From assembly GCA_024276595.1 (NCBI GenBank), contig JAJRWW010000108.1, positions 1-7,690 of the forward strand: 7,690 nt of DNA, written 5' to 3'. The translations under genes were made by a program, and so were the position numbers. Source of the stretch: Myxococcota bacterium (GTDB lineage Bacteria; Myxococcota_A; Polyangia; HGW-17; JAJRWW01). Below the pieces are notes generated by a model, which worked only from the letters and a program-made list of their open reading frames with translations, was not told the DNA's origin and did not search any database. This document shows, in pieces, positions 1 through 5,617 of this stretch (position 1 is the stretch's first letter; each line of letters opens with the position of its first letter).

Positions 1-79
1 AAGGCAGCGCCCAGAAAGGCCACGCCCAAGAAGGGGTCACCCAAGAAGGCATCGTCCAGCAAGGCAGCGCCCAGAAAGG
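1..79 (+). repeat. 19-bp direct repeat in the histone-like tail
   Basis: Bases 1-19 and 61-79 are identical (AAGGCAGCGCCCAGAAAGG). The 60-bp period equals exactly 20 codons, so the repeat encodes KAAPRK twice in frame. This suggests the tail grew by in-frame duplication. Confidence 0.75.
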
Positions 80-117
80 GCAGATCGGCCAAGCCCACCG
101 GCGGCCCTCTCGGCTGA
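1..117 (+). CDS. C-terminal tail of a histone H1-like, Lys/Ala/Pro-rich protein (5' end outside window)
   Basis: An open frame enters from the left edge and stops at TGA 115-117. The visible 38 residues are almost entirely Lys, Ala, Pro, Ser, Arg and Gly and include ATPKKGSPKKA, that is one TPKK and one SPKK motif, followed by APRKGRSAKP. S/TPKK motifs are known minor-groove DNA-binding elements of eukaryotic histone H1 tails, and similar tails occur in bacterial H1-like proteins, in some HU proteins and at the end of some topoisomerase I proteins of GC-rich bacteria. The tail therefore suggests a nucleic-acid-binding protein. The globular part lies outside the window, so the family cannot be named. 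The frame choice is supported by the biased composition and an internal 60-bp-period repeat that keeps the frame. Confidence 0.6.
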   Translation, partial: KAAPRKATPKKGSPKKASSSKAAPRKGRSAKPTGGPLG

Positions 118-231
118 CCGCCATGGCCATGCGGGGCCCGAGGTCTCCTGGAGGCGCTCGCACTCCTCGCAGGGCGCGGTGGCCACAGGAGCAGACCGCC
201 ACGGTCCGCGGCCAGCACCGCGGCGTTGGGG

Positions 232-261
232 GCGCAAAGATTTGATGGGTTGCGCAAAGAT
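232..261. repeat. Tandemly placed 10-bp direct repeat GCGCAAAGAT
   Basis: GCGCAAAGAT occurs at 232-241 and again at 252-261. The spacing is exactly 20 bp, about two helical turns, and TGATG follows each copy closely. The second copy is part of TTGCGCAA (250-257), an 8-bp palindrome. The repeat sits at the edge of the AT-rich island, about 170 bp upstream of the Crp/Fnr start. Same-face spacing suggests a binding site for a dimeric or cooperative regulator, which is inference. Confidence 0.45.
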
Positions 262-290
262 GATGTACGATGACAAAAGAGGTAACGCTT

Positions 291-303
291 ATTGCATTGC
301 AAT
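291..303. promoter_or_regulatory. 13-bp palindrome ATTGCA-T-TGCAAT, candidate operator
   Basis: The arms ATTGCA (291-296) and TGCAAT (298-303) are perfect reverse complements around a single T. The site lies within the AT-rich region 125 bp before the Crp/Fnr start codon. It does not match the Crp (TGTGA-N6-TCACA) or Fnr (TTGAT-N4-ATCAA) consensus, so autoregulation by the downstream gene product is not directly supported. Confidence 0.3.
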
Positions 304-427
304 TGAACAGGAATCGAAGATATGTGTGCTTTCTCTTACTTTATCGTTGCGATTCATGATATCAGTTACTCATTGAGGGCCGGGTTATCCTCACAATAGC
401 GCCTGGCTCCTAGCGCGGGAGGCACTG

Positions 428-1117
428 GTGCAAGAAGAACGGCGACTACTGTGGTATCTAAAGAAAATCCCTCTCCTCGAGGGGTATGGGGGAGATGCCC
501 TCAAGGGCCTGGTAGGTGGTGCCGAGATGCGCGAGGTGAGGCGACGGCAGGTGATCTACATTCCGGGTGACCCGGGGCAGTCGGTGTTTTTCCTCAACGG
601 TGGCCGGGTCAAGATCTCGAAGGTGACCCGGGACGGCCGTGAGCTGACCCTTGCCTATCGTGTGCCTGGCCAGGTGTTCGGCGAGCTGTGCCTGGGTGAC
701 GGAGGTCCCAGGGAGGAGATGGCCGAGGCCATGGAGAACGTGCTCATCACGGAGGTGGAGCGCGGGCTCTTCGAGAAGTTCATCGAGCGCAACCCGGCGC
801 TGGCCATCGAGCTCATGCGCATGTCCAACCAGCGGCGGAAGGAGGTGGAGAACAAGGTCGCCCGCCTGATCTTTCGGGATGTCAACTCCAAGCTGGCGGA
901 CCTGCTCATCAGCCTGGGAAGGGAGTACGGGGTGGAGGACGCCCGCGGGACCCTCGTGGCCATCAAGATCACCCACCAGGAGATGGCGAACCTCATCGGG
1001 TCCACCAGGGAGACGGTGAGCCTCACCCTGTCGCAGTTCCGCAAGTCGGGGCTCATCGCCATGGACGGACGCAAGGTCATCGTGACCGACTTCGACGGCC
1101 TCAAGGCCCTCGCCTGA
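428..1117 (+). CDS. Crp/Fnr-family transcriptional regulator
   Basis: This 229-residue protein has the length and two-domain layout of the Crp/Fnr family. An N-terminal cyclic-nucleotide-binding-type beta-roll spans about residues 14-120 (GDPGQSVFFLNGGRVKI, then FGELCLGD). A long dimerisation helix covers about 120-160. A winged helix-turn-helix at about 170-225 has the signature THQEMANLIGSTRETVSLTL. The start is GTG 428, preceded by GGGAGG (417-422) at 5 nt. Two features differ from E. coli Crp. The phosphate-binding cassette after GEL (85-87) has R95-E96 where Crp has Arg-Ser, which argues against ordinary cAMP binding. The recognition helix keeps R194 and E195, but the third DNA-contacting Arg is Leu (L199). 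There is only one cysteine (C88), so an Fnr-type Fe-S cluster is excluded. Ligand and regulon are unknown. The gene stands alone and converges on the transglutaminase gene. Confidence 0.92.
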   Translation: MQEERRLLWYLKKIPLLEGYGGDALKGLVGGAEMREVRRRQVIYIPGDPGQSVFFLNGGRVKISKVTRDGRELTLAYRVPGQVFGELCLGDGGPREEMAEAMENVLITEVERGLFEKFIERNPALAIELMRMSNQRRKEVENKVARLIFRDVNSKLADLLISLGREYGVEDARGTLVAIKITHQEMANLIGSTRETVSLTLSQFRKSGLIAMDGRKVIVTDFDGLKALA

Positions 1118-1166
1118 CAGGACCGCAGGCCACTACCCGTGGCCCGTGGGGCCCCCTCCCCTCAGC

Positions 1167-1186
1167 CCGGCGACACTCGTCGCCGG
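1167..1186. terminator. Hairpin between convergent genes, candidate bidirectional terminator
   Basis: CCGGCGAC (1167-1174) and GTCGCCGG (1179-1186) form a perfect 8-bp GC-rich stem with an ACTC tetraloop. It lies between the Crp/Fnr stop (1117) and the opposing transglutaminase stop (1283), where a shared terminator is expected. No T-tract follows on either strand, so it is not a textbook intrinsic terminator. A smaller hairpin, GGCGC-N5-GCGCC (1214-1228), lies nearby. Confidence 0.4.
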
Positions 1187-1282
1187 CCGTCGCAGGTGCG
1201 CCGGCTTGTTCGTGGCGCCTCGTGCGCCTGATCCAAAGCTTGGCTCATTTGCGTTTGCGACAGATTCTCGTCGTCAAGGGAT

Positions 1283-2941
1283 CTAGTTGCTCCAGCCGGC
1301 CTGGTGTCTCCTGTCGGCAGGGGAGTAAGCCACCACCTGGTATGTGCCCACCTGGGCTGCCAGGGGGATGGTGGTGACCAGCTTGAAGCGCCCATGGTGG
1401 CCCGAGATGGTCTCACCGAGGATCACGAGGCTCTTGCTGCCGGGTCGCCTCAGCAGTAGCTCGACCGGGCGACCCGCCAAGGGAGCGCCGCTGGCGTTGG
1501 ACACGGTGCCCAGCACGGTCAAGGGGTCGCCACGCAGGCCGGTGGTGCGGGCAGACTCCACCGAGAGAAGCACCGCCACGCCGGCCTTTATCTTCCTGGC
1601 GGTGGGCGCCACCGACCTGGAGCCAGAGGATGTGATGCCGCCGACCTGGCCGTTGCGGATGGCTCCGTGGCCGCTGCGGGGCAAGGGGCCGCGGCGCTGG
1701 GCCGGGGAGAGACCAGTGACCGCGCCGCTGAGCCTGGTGTACCCCTGGCTGTAGCTGAGTGGTTTCGGGAAGGGATCCTCCAGGGGACGATGAATCCTAC
1801 GGCCCTTGGCGCCAGTGACCCTCATCTGGCTGGCTGCGCCGCCCAGGTCCAGTCGGATCCAGCCCAGTCGAGGGATCCACACCTCCACAAAGGCGTGGGC
1901 CTCGTTGGTCACGTAGCGCGCCGGGAGGCCCAGGGCCAGGGCGGTGATCACGAAGGCGTAGGAACGGTGACGGCAGACGCCGCGCTGGCTGATGGTGAGG
2001 TCGGCGTAGGTGTTGCCCGTGGAGATGGCGAGGGGCCCCTCCTCAAAGGCCCGAAAATGGGCCACCAGCTTGTCGAGGACCACCTTCAGCGGGTCGCTCT
2101 CGGAGATGCCCAGGCGCGCGATCATCCGGGCTGCCACGCGGCGCACCTTGGGGTGCAGAGAGGGTCGCCTGGCCGAGGGCACGTCGGCCAGGGTGAGGCC
2201 TGCAGGGATCCCGTAGCTGAAGTAGCGGGTGGGGGCCGACACCAGCAAGCGCACCCTCACCCGCCGCCGGCGGGTCCTGGACAGGGACGCGGCGAAGCTG
2301 TCGGTCCCGTCCCGGTAGAAGCGCACCCCGACCCCGGCGGGGACCGTCTCGTAGCCGTGAACCACCATGCCGGGTGCCACCGAGGGGATGGGAATCCGCT
2401 CTCCCCGGCGGGCTCTAAGCAGCAGCGAGCCCCAAAAATAGGTACGATCCGGGGCGTTGGTGATCTTTCGGAGGGGGATCTCCCGGTAGCTCGGGTCGCG
2501 GGCATATAGATCGAAAGAGCTGCTTGCAGCGTCCAGGACCGAGACCCGCTTGAAGGGCACCACCGACGGGTTGAAGACCACGTGGTAATGAAGGGTCCCC
2601 TCGTGGGTGGTCTCCCGATCCATTGAGGTCTGGCGGTCCCTTTGGGAGCCCCTCCGGCTCATGGTTGGCTCGGCGGGTCGGGGGGACACGCCGTCTCTTG
2701 GCTTTGGGAGCTCCGAGCCCTGCTGGTTGAATCCAGAGGGCAGCTTGCCCGCGCCCGTCCTGGCCGAGAGGTCCAGCAGCTCCTTCAGGTCCGCGCCATC
2801 GGGCACGTACTCGTGTAGCACTGTCTGTGGGGCTGTGGCCGGGTCGGAGCCGGTGGAGGGGAGCGTGGTCTGCCCCGTGGCCCATCGGGAGGGGGTGAGC
2901 ATCGCCCCGAGGGCCAGCGTCAGCAGCAGCAGCCGTCTCAT
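1283..2941 (-). CDS. Secreted transglutaminase-like (papain-fold) protein
   Basis: This is a 552-residue protein. An N-terminal signal peptide (MRRLLLLTLALGAML, possible cleavage near ATG-Q around residue 24) sends it to the periplasm or outside. A Ser/Pro/Gly-rich linker and a beta-rich region precede the catalytic domain at about 300-370. All three catalytic residues of the transglutaminase-like superfamily are visible: C323 in QRGVCRHRSYAF, H349 in NEAHAFVEVW and D365 in GWIRLDLGG, with the typical GLPARYV between them. Residues 450-552 resemble an Ig-like beta-sandwich (GTVSNASGAPLAGRPVELLL, later GRFKLVTTIPL). In bacteria such domains act as proteases, amidases or cross-linkers, and the substrate here is unknown. 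The ATG at 2941 is chosen because it starts the signal peptide. It has no Shine-Dalgarno, and a -10-like CATACT lies 6 nt upstream. The frame stays open far upstream through the next gene, but that is a GC-bias shadow. Confidence 0.88.
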   Translation of the reverse strand: MRRLLLLTLALGAMLTPSRWATGQTTLPSTGSDPATAPQTVLHEYVPDGADLKELLDLSARTGAGKLPSGFNQQGSELPKPRDGVSPRPAEPTMSRRGSQRDRQTSMDRETTHEGTLHYHVVFNPSVVPFKRVSVLDAASSSFDLYARDPSYREIPLRKITNAPDRTYFWGSLLLRARRGERIPIPSVAPGMVVHGYETVPAGVGVRFYRDGTDSFAASLSRTRRRRVRVRLLVSAPTRYFSYGIPAGLTLADVPSARRPSLHPKVRRVAARMIARLGISESDPLKVVLDKLVAHFRAFEEGPLAISTGNTYADLTISQRGVCRHRSYAFVITALALGLPARYVTNEAHAFVEVWIPRLGWIRLDLGGAASQMRVTGAKGRRIHRPLEDPFPKPLSYSQGYTRLSGAVTGLSPAQRRGPLPRSGHGAIRNGQVGGITSSGSRSVAPTARKIKAGVAVLLSVESARTTGLRGDPLTVLGTVSNASGAPLAGRPVELLLRRPGSKSLVILGETISGHHGRFKLVTTIPLAAQVGTYQVVAYSPADRRHQAGWSN

Positions 2942-2947
2942 GTGGAG

Positions 2948-2975
2948 AGTATGCCATGGCCACGAGCAGTGGCAA
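2948..2975 (-). promoter_or_regulatory. Candidate leaderless promoter of the transglutaminase gene
   Basis: Read on the minus strand, TTGCCA (2970-2975, 5/6 to the -35 consensus) and CATACT (2948-2953, 4/6 to the -10) are 16 bp apart. The -10 ends 6 nt before the ATG at 2941, so initiation at normal distance would fall on or next to the A of the start codon. The sequence before the ATG, CTCTCCAC, is pyrimidine-rich and cannot act as a Shine-Dalgarno. Both facts fit a leaderless mRNA. Confidence 0.4.
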
Positions 2976-3027
2976 AGGCTCGAGGCTCGAAAGGAAGCGG
3001 GCGGTTCCAGGGAGTGGCGCAGGGGGC

Positions 3028-3044
3028 CTGGGCCTGTCGCCCAG
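3028..3044 (-). terminator. Weak hairpin just after the beta-propeller gene
   Basis: CTGGGC (3028-3033) and GCCCAG (3039-3044) pair around a 5-nt loop, starting one base after the stop codon of the minus-strand gene at 3046. There is no T-tract. It may attenuate read-through into the transglutaminase gene or be a chance GC-rich inverted repeat. Confidence 0.25.
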
Positions 3045-3045
3045 C

Positions 3046-4680
3046 TCAGGGCTGGACGCGCACGACTCCCAGCCGGAAGGGGGGGGCGAAGGAGGCCAGG
3101 GGCATTCTCCCCAGCACGTACAGCTTGGACGCTCCGGAGTCGATGGGCTTCACCAGCAGGCCACAGGGGATCTCCACCTTGGGAGGGTCCACCGAGACAT
3201 CTGGCCTGCAGCCAGAGGCCAGGAGAAGCTTGCCGTCGCCAGTGACCTGCATGGAGGAGTAGAGAGCGGCGTCCTTGTGAAAGGAGGCTCCCTCGCCGCG
3301 GTGGTTGAGCCTCAGGATGGTGCCGAACTTGCCCAGGTGGCGCAGCAGCTCCGCGCCCTGCTGAAGGCCCGTCGGTGTGGTCAGGCGGCGCCTGGCCAGG
3401 GTGAACAGGTCCGGGTGCAGCATGGACGCGAAGATCGTGATCTTGCTCGGCTCCCGTCGCAGGGCAGCCGAGGAGGCCACCTGAGCCACAGCCCAGGAGC
3501 TGCGCACTGCGAGGGGGGTGCGCTTTCCAGGGAGGGCCAGGGCGGCAAGCCTCTTCAGGGTCGGGAGCACGGTCCTGTCGGGAGCAGAGGTAACCGCGTA
3601 CTTGAGGAGCCGAGGTGGGTGCTTGCCCACAAGCTGGCTCCGAGGGGTGTCGCCGGTGGCCACCCAGAGCACCTGGCCTGGCGAGGAGCTGTCTCCTCGA
3701 GTGAATCCAATGGACCTCACCTGCGGCTCCTTGGCGCCGGGCAGAAGAGAGATGAACGCGGTGTTGCGAACCTGGTTGGGGTCCGACACATCGAAGAGCA
3801 CCACGGAGTTGTTTCGCTTGACCAGCACCGCGAGGGTCCGGCCGTCGGGGGAGAGCTTGACGTCCACCACCTCTGCCTCCAGGACCCCCTTGGGGAACCT
3901 GGCAGGGTTGAACCTCAGGGGGTCCCGCGGGTCCTCCAGGTCGAAGATCAGGATCGCCTTCTCGTGCACCACCACCGCCCTCTTGGCCCTGGATGCCACC
4001 GCCAGGCCGAGCACCTTCCACTGGCCCAGCCCGCGCTGGGTGACCTCCCTGGGCCCTCCGGCCGCGGCGAGGTCGATCACCAGGAGCCGGGGAGCCTTGC
4101 CGCCTGTTGTGACGAAGGCCACGGTGCCGTGTCTGTCCAGCTCCACGAAGCTCGGGGCCGTGGCCAGGAGGGGCTTGGGAAGCACCACCACCCGGGAGGC
4201 GCCCACCTCCAGCACCCGGACCCCGGGCAGCCCGGGGACGATGGCCAGGCCGTAGCGTCGCAGCTCCATCGGATAGGACGAGGCGCCTCTGCCGTGGCTC
4301 ACGGAGATGGAGAGCTTTCCAGGGGTGGCCCCCGCCGGAGCCCGCACCACGATTCCGCCGTCGGCGGTGCGCGCCAGCACCGACATCGCCCTGGTTCCAA
4401 ACATCACCTGGGGCTGCTTGCCCAGGTTCTTCCCGCGAATCACCAGCAGCTCTCCCACCACCGCCACGCCGTCGGAGCCGCCTCGCTTGAGGGGCTTGTT
4501 GAGCACCAGCGGCACCGAGCCCAGGTCCTGGACCTTTTCGATCTTCGGCTCCCCCTTGGGAGACGGGATGTCCATGGTGCTGGTGAACTGCCAGGGGTCG
4601 GGCGGGGTGCAGGTGGCCGCCAGGGCAGCGGCGCAAAGCAGCGGCATGCCAGTCAGGATCCATCTTGGAAAGCAGCGCAT
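3046..4680 (-). CDS. Exported IPT/TIG-domain beta-propeller protein, possible lipoprotein
   Basis: This 544-residue protein has a cleavable signal sequence (hydrophobic GMPLLCAAALAAT, residues 11-23). C24 in AATC could be a lipidated cysteine, but Thr at -1 makes a poor lipobox, so a type I signal peptide is equally possible. Residues about 68-140 look like an IPT/TIG Ig-like fold (VVGELLVIRGKNLG, then APAGATPGKLSISVS). Residues about 150-544 consist of repeated beta-strand blocks such as VVDVKLSPDGRTLAVLV and NSVVLFDVSD, typical of WD40- or YVTN-like beta-propellers. C491 and C506 may form a disulfide. Such proteins usually serve as surface or periplasmic binding scaffolds, and no catalytic motif is seen. 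The start ATG 4680 has AGGAGA (4686-4691) at 5 nt. The gene lies 104 bp upstream of the transglutaminase gene on the same strand, so the two may be co-transcribed and act together in the envelope. Confidence 0.82.
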   Translation of the reverse strand: MRCFPRWILTGMPLLCAAALAATCTPPDPWQFTSTMDIPSPKGEPKIEKVQDLGSVPLVLNKPLKRGGSDGVAVVGELLVIRGKNLGKQPQVMFGTRAMSVLARTADGGIVVRAPAGATPGKLSISVSHGRGASSYPMELRRYGLAIVPGLPGVRVLEVGASRVVVLPKPLLATAPSFVELDRHGTVAFVTTGGKAPRLLVIDLAAAGGPREVTQRGLGQWKVLGLAVASRAKRAVVVHEKAILIFDLEDPRDPLRFNPARFPKGVLEAEVVDVKLSPDGRTLAVLVKRNNSVVLFDVSDPNQVRNTAFISLLPGAKEPQVRSIGFTRGDSSSPGQVLWVATGDTPRSQLVGKHPPRLLKYAVTSAPDRTVLPTLKRLAALALPGKRTPLAVRSSWAVAQVASSAALRREPSKITIFASMLHPDLFTLARRRLTTPTGLQQGAELLRHLGKFGTILRLNHRGEGASFHKDAALYSSMQVTGDGKLLLASGCRPDVSVDPPKVEIPCGLLVKPIDSGASKLYVLGRMPLASFAPPFRLGVVRVQP

Positions 4681-4712
4681 TGCAGTCTCCTAGCGCAAGG
4701 TGTGTGGCCGGG

Positions 4713-4741
4713 ATTATCTGCGGGAGGGAAGGAGGAGTCAA
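4713..4741 (-). promoter_or_regulatory. Sigma70-type promoter of the beta-propeller gene
   Basis: On the minus strand, TTGACT (4736-4741, 5/6) and GATAAT (4713-4718, 5/6) are separated by an ideal 17 bp. Initiation would fall near 4706, giving a leader of about 25 nt that includes the AGGAGA ribosome-binding site. It is divergent from the lexA promoter, with the two -35 boxes 34 bp apart. Confidence 0.65.
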
Positions 4742-4775
4742 CCGCTGGGGCGGGTCTGGGGGCTGCGACCACTGT

Positions 4776-4803
4776 TTGACACTCATCGCATGTTCAGTAT
4801 ACT
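4776..4803 (+). promoter_or_regulatory. Sigma70-type promoter of lexA
   Basis: TTGACA (4776-4781, 6/6) and TATACT (4798-4803, 5/6) are separated by 16 bp. The predicted start near 4810 gives a leader of about 120 nt before the lexA GTG. The -10 is embedded in a perfect 10-bp palindrome, CAGTATACTG (4795-4804). Confidence 0.75.
4782..4798 (+). promoter_or_regulatory. Candidate LexA (SOS) box overlapping the lexA promoter
   Basis: The Myxococcus xanthus LexA box, as I recall it, is CTRHAMRYBYGTTCAGS. Bases 4782-4798 (CTCATCGCATGTTCAGT) match 13 of 17 positions, including the complete GTTCAG core at 4792-4797. The site fills the spacer between -35 and -10, so bound LexA would block RNA polymerase. 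This is the usual arrangement for lexA autorepression. No E. coli-type CTGT-N8-ACAG or Gram-positive GAAC-N4-GTTC box is present here. Confidence 0.55.
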
Positions 4804-4887
4804 GCTCCTGTGTTTAGGGCTCTCGCCCACCCCCGACCGCAGGGGAGCTGGCCTCCGCCGACCTGGTGGGTGTGTGACAGGGAGCCA

Positions 4888-4944
4888 ATGAGCCAGGAGG
4901 GAGAGGGATCCCTCCGAGTGAGGAGGGACAAGTGGAGCCATTGA
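4888..4944 (+). CDS. Possible leader ORF (18 codons) overlapping the lexA start
   Basis: ATG 4888 opens an 18-codon frame that ends at TGA 4942-4944, 10 bases past the first codon of lexA and in a different frame. AGGGAG (4879-4884) lies 3 nt upstream, a close but possible Shine-Dalgarno. The frame runs through the complete set of alternative hairpins at 4896-4928, so its translation would open them. The predicted peptide (MSQEGEGSLRVRRDKWSH) has no known motif. It may be chance; the positional logic is the only support. Confidence 0.25.
   Translation: MSQEGEGSLRVRRDKWSH
4896..4928 (+). promoter_or_regulatory. Mutually exclusive hairpins covering the lexA ribosome-binding site
   Basis: The leader reads GGAGGGA (4896-4902), 6 nt, TCCCTCC (4909-4915), 6 nt, GGAGGGA (4922-4928). 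The second GGAGGGA contains the lexA Shine-Dalgarno. The central TCCCTCC can form a perfect 7-bp stem with a 6-nt loop either with the upstream copy, leaving the Shine-Dalgarno free, or with the Shine-Dalgarno itself, hiding it. The base-pairing options are seen in the sequence; a switching role is inferred. Confidence 0.45.
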
Positions 4945-5543
4945 CCAGGCGGCAGCGACAGGTGCTCAACTTCATCACCCGCTCCATCGAGAGGCGGGGA
5001 TATCCGCCCACCATGCGCGAGATAGGGCAGCACATGGGGATCCGATCCACCAACGGGGTGAACGATCACCTCAAGGCGCTGGAGCGCAAGGGTTACATCG
5101 AGCGGGAGGGGCTCAAGTCGCGGACCCTCCGCCCTAAGGAGGTGACAGCCCCGCCGGTGTCGGTGCCCCTGCTGGGCAGGGTGGCGGCTGGTGAGCCCAT
5201 CTGGGCGGTGGAGAACCTGGAGGAGACCATCAAGGTGGACCCCTACCTCCTCGGCTCCGGGGGCACTGTCTTTGGCCTGCGCGTCAAGGGGGAGTCCATG
5301 ATCGAGGACGGCATCATGAGCGGCGACATCGTCTTCGTGAGGCAGCAGCGCACCGCCGAGCGGGGCGAGATCGTCGTGGCCCTGGTGGACGAGGAGGCCA
5401 CGGTGAAGCGCTACTACCCTGAGCAGGGGGCGGTGCGCCTGCAGCCCGCCAACGCCGCCATGGATCCAATCGTAGTGGAGGACGACGGGGCCACCACCTT
5501 CGACCTGCTGGGAGTGGTTGTGGGGGTCTTTCGGAAGCTGTAG
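4932..5543 (+). CDS. lexA: LexA repressor, SOS response regulator
   Basis: This 203-residue protein is of normal LexA length. The N-terminal winged helix-turn-helix begins with the characteristic PLTRRQRQVLNFI and GYPPTMREIG. Its recognition helix is STNGVNDHLKALERKGYI (39-56), which differs from the E. coli SPNAAEEHL and fits a different operator. The C-terminal S24-type domain keeps everything needed for RecA-stimulated self-cleavage: the Ala86-Gly87 scissile bond in GRVAAGEPI, nucleophile S122 in KGESMIEDGI and general base K159 in EATVKRYY. It should therefore be a functional, self-cleaving repressor. GTG 4932 is chosen because AGGAGG (4921-4926) lies 5 nt upstream and the protein then begins MEPLTRRQ as in known LexA proteins. 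The promoter carries a probable LexA box, so the gene is likely autoregulated, and its leader may fold over the ribosome-binding site. Confidence 0.97.
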   Translation: MEPLTRRQRQVLNFITRSIERRGYPPTMREIGQHMGIRSTNGVNDHLKALERKGYIEREGLKSRTLRPKEVTAPPVSVPLLGRVAAGEPIWAVENLEETIKVDPYLLGSGGTVFGLRVKGESMIEDGIMSGDIVFVRQQRTAERGEIVVALVDEEATVKRYYPEQGAVRLQPANAAMDPIVVEDDGATTFDLLGVVVGVFRKL

Positions 5544-5557
5544 CCACCCGCCTCCGG

Positions 5558-5586
5558 TTGCGTGCGCTACGGTCCGTGGCTATATC
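5558..5586 (+). promoter_or_regulatory. Weak promoter-like pair in the lexA-tonB spacer
   Basis: TTGCGT (5558-5563, 3/6) and TATATC (5581-5586, 4/6) are 17 bp apart, which would give a leader of about 55 nt for the TonB-family gene. TATATCAT is the only AT-rich patch in this 103-bp spacer. This is an alternative to the leaderless promoter listed at 5635. Confidence 0.25.
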
Positions 5587-5617
5587 ATGGTCTCGGAGAA
5601 GGGCTCGCTGCGTGCGC
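5559..5617. repeat. 9-bp direct repeat TGCGTGCGC spaced 50 bp
   Basis: TGCGTGCGC occurs at 5559-5567 and 5609-5617, both in the lexA-tonB spacer. The second copy is part of the dyad CTGCG-TG-CGCAG (5608-5619). The pair could be a regulator binding site upstream of the TonB gene, though 9-mers of this composition recur easily in GC-rich DNA. Confidence 0.25.

Larger units (their letters stand above)
118..427. other. Non-coding region upstream of the Crp/Fnr gene, with an AT-rich island
   Basis: This 310-bp stretch has no convincing gene. A 65-codon frame beginning at GTG 179 has no typical composition or recognisable motif, so I leave it out. Bases 118-235 are GC-rich. They include a hairpin CCGCGG-N6-CCGCGG (206-223) that has no T-tract but might help terminate the histone-like gene. 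Bases 241-380 have about 39% GC (55 of 140 by my count), a sharp drop from the surrounding coding DNA. The island holds the direct repeat and palindrome listed separately, TGATATCA at 357-364, and weak promoter-like pairs such as TTGATG (242-247) with TACGAT (266-271) at 18 bp, or TTGCAA (297-302) with TATGTG (321-326) at 18 bp. I cannot choose between these promoters. Confidence 0.5.

Noticed and set aside
179..376. A 65-codon plus-strand ORF covering the AT-rich island
   Set aside because: It has no ribosome-binding site and its first part is shadow-like. The rest shows no motif and it overlaps the probable regulatory elements.
380..395. TCACA (391-395) as half of a Crp site before the Crp/Fnr gene
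   Set aside because: The partner position (380-384) reads CCGGG rather than TGTGA, so there is no palindromic Crp site.
2956..4779. A 607-codon plus-strand ORF opposite the beta-propeller gene
   Set aside because: Its translation is Gly/His/Gln-rich low complexity with no domain, as expected opposite a GC-rich coding strand.
2942..4786. The transglutaminase frame stays open upstream through the whole beta-propeller gene, giving an apparent 1167-codon ORF
   Set aside because: The beta-propeller gene in another frame has its own signal peptide, ribosome-binding site, promoter and coherent domains, and the transglutaminase has its own signal peptide at 2941. The open frame is a high-GC shadow with low-complexity Gly/Arg/Ala/Pro translation.
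4795..4804. CAGTATACTG as an E. coli-type SOS box
   Set aside because: The E. coli box needs CTGT-N8-ACAG. This palindrome has the arms in the opposite order and too short a centre, and the Myxococcus-type box beside it fits better.
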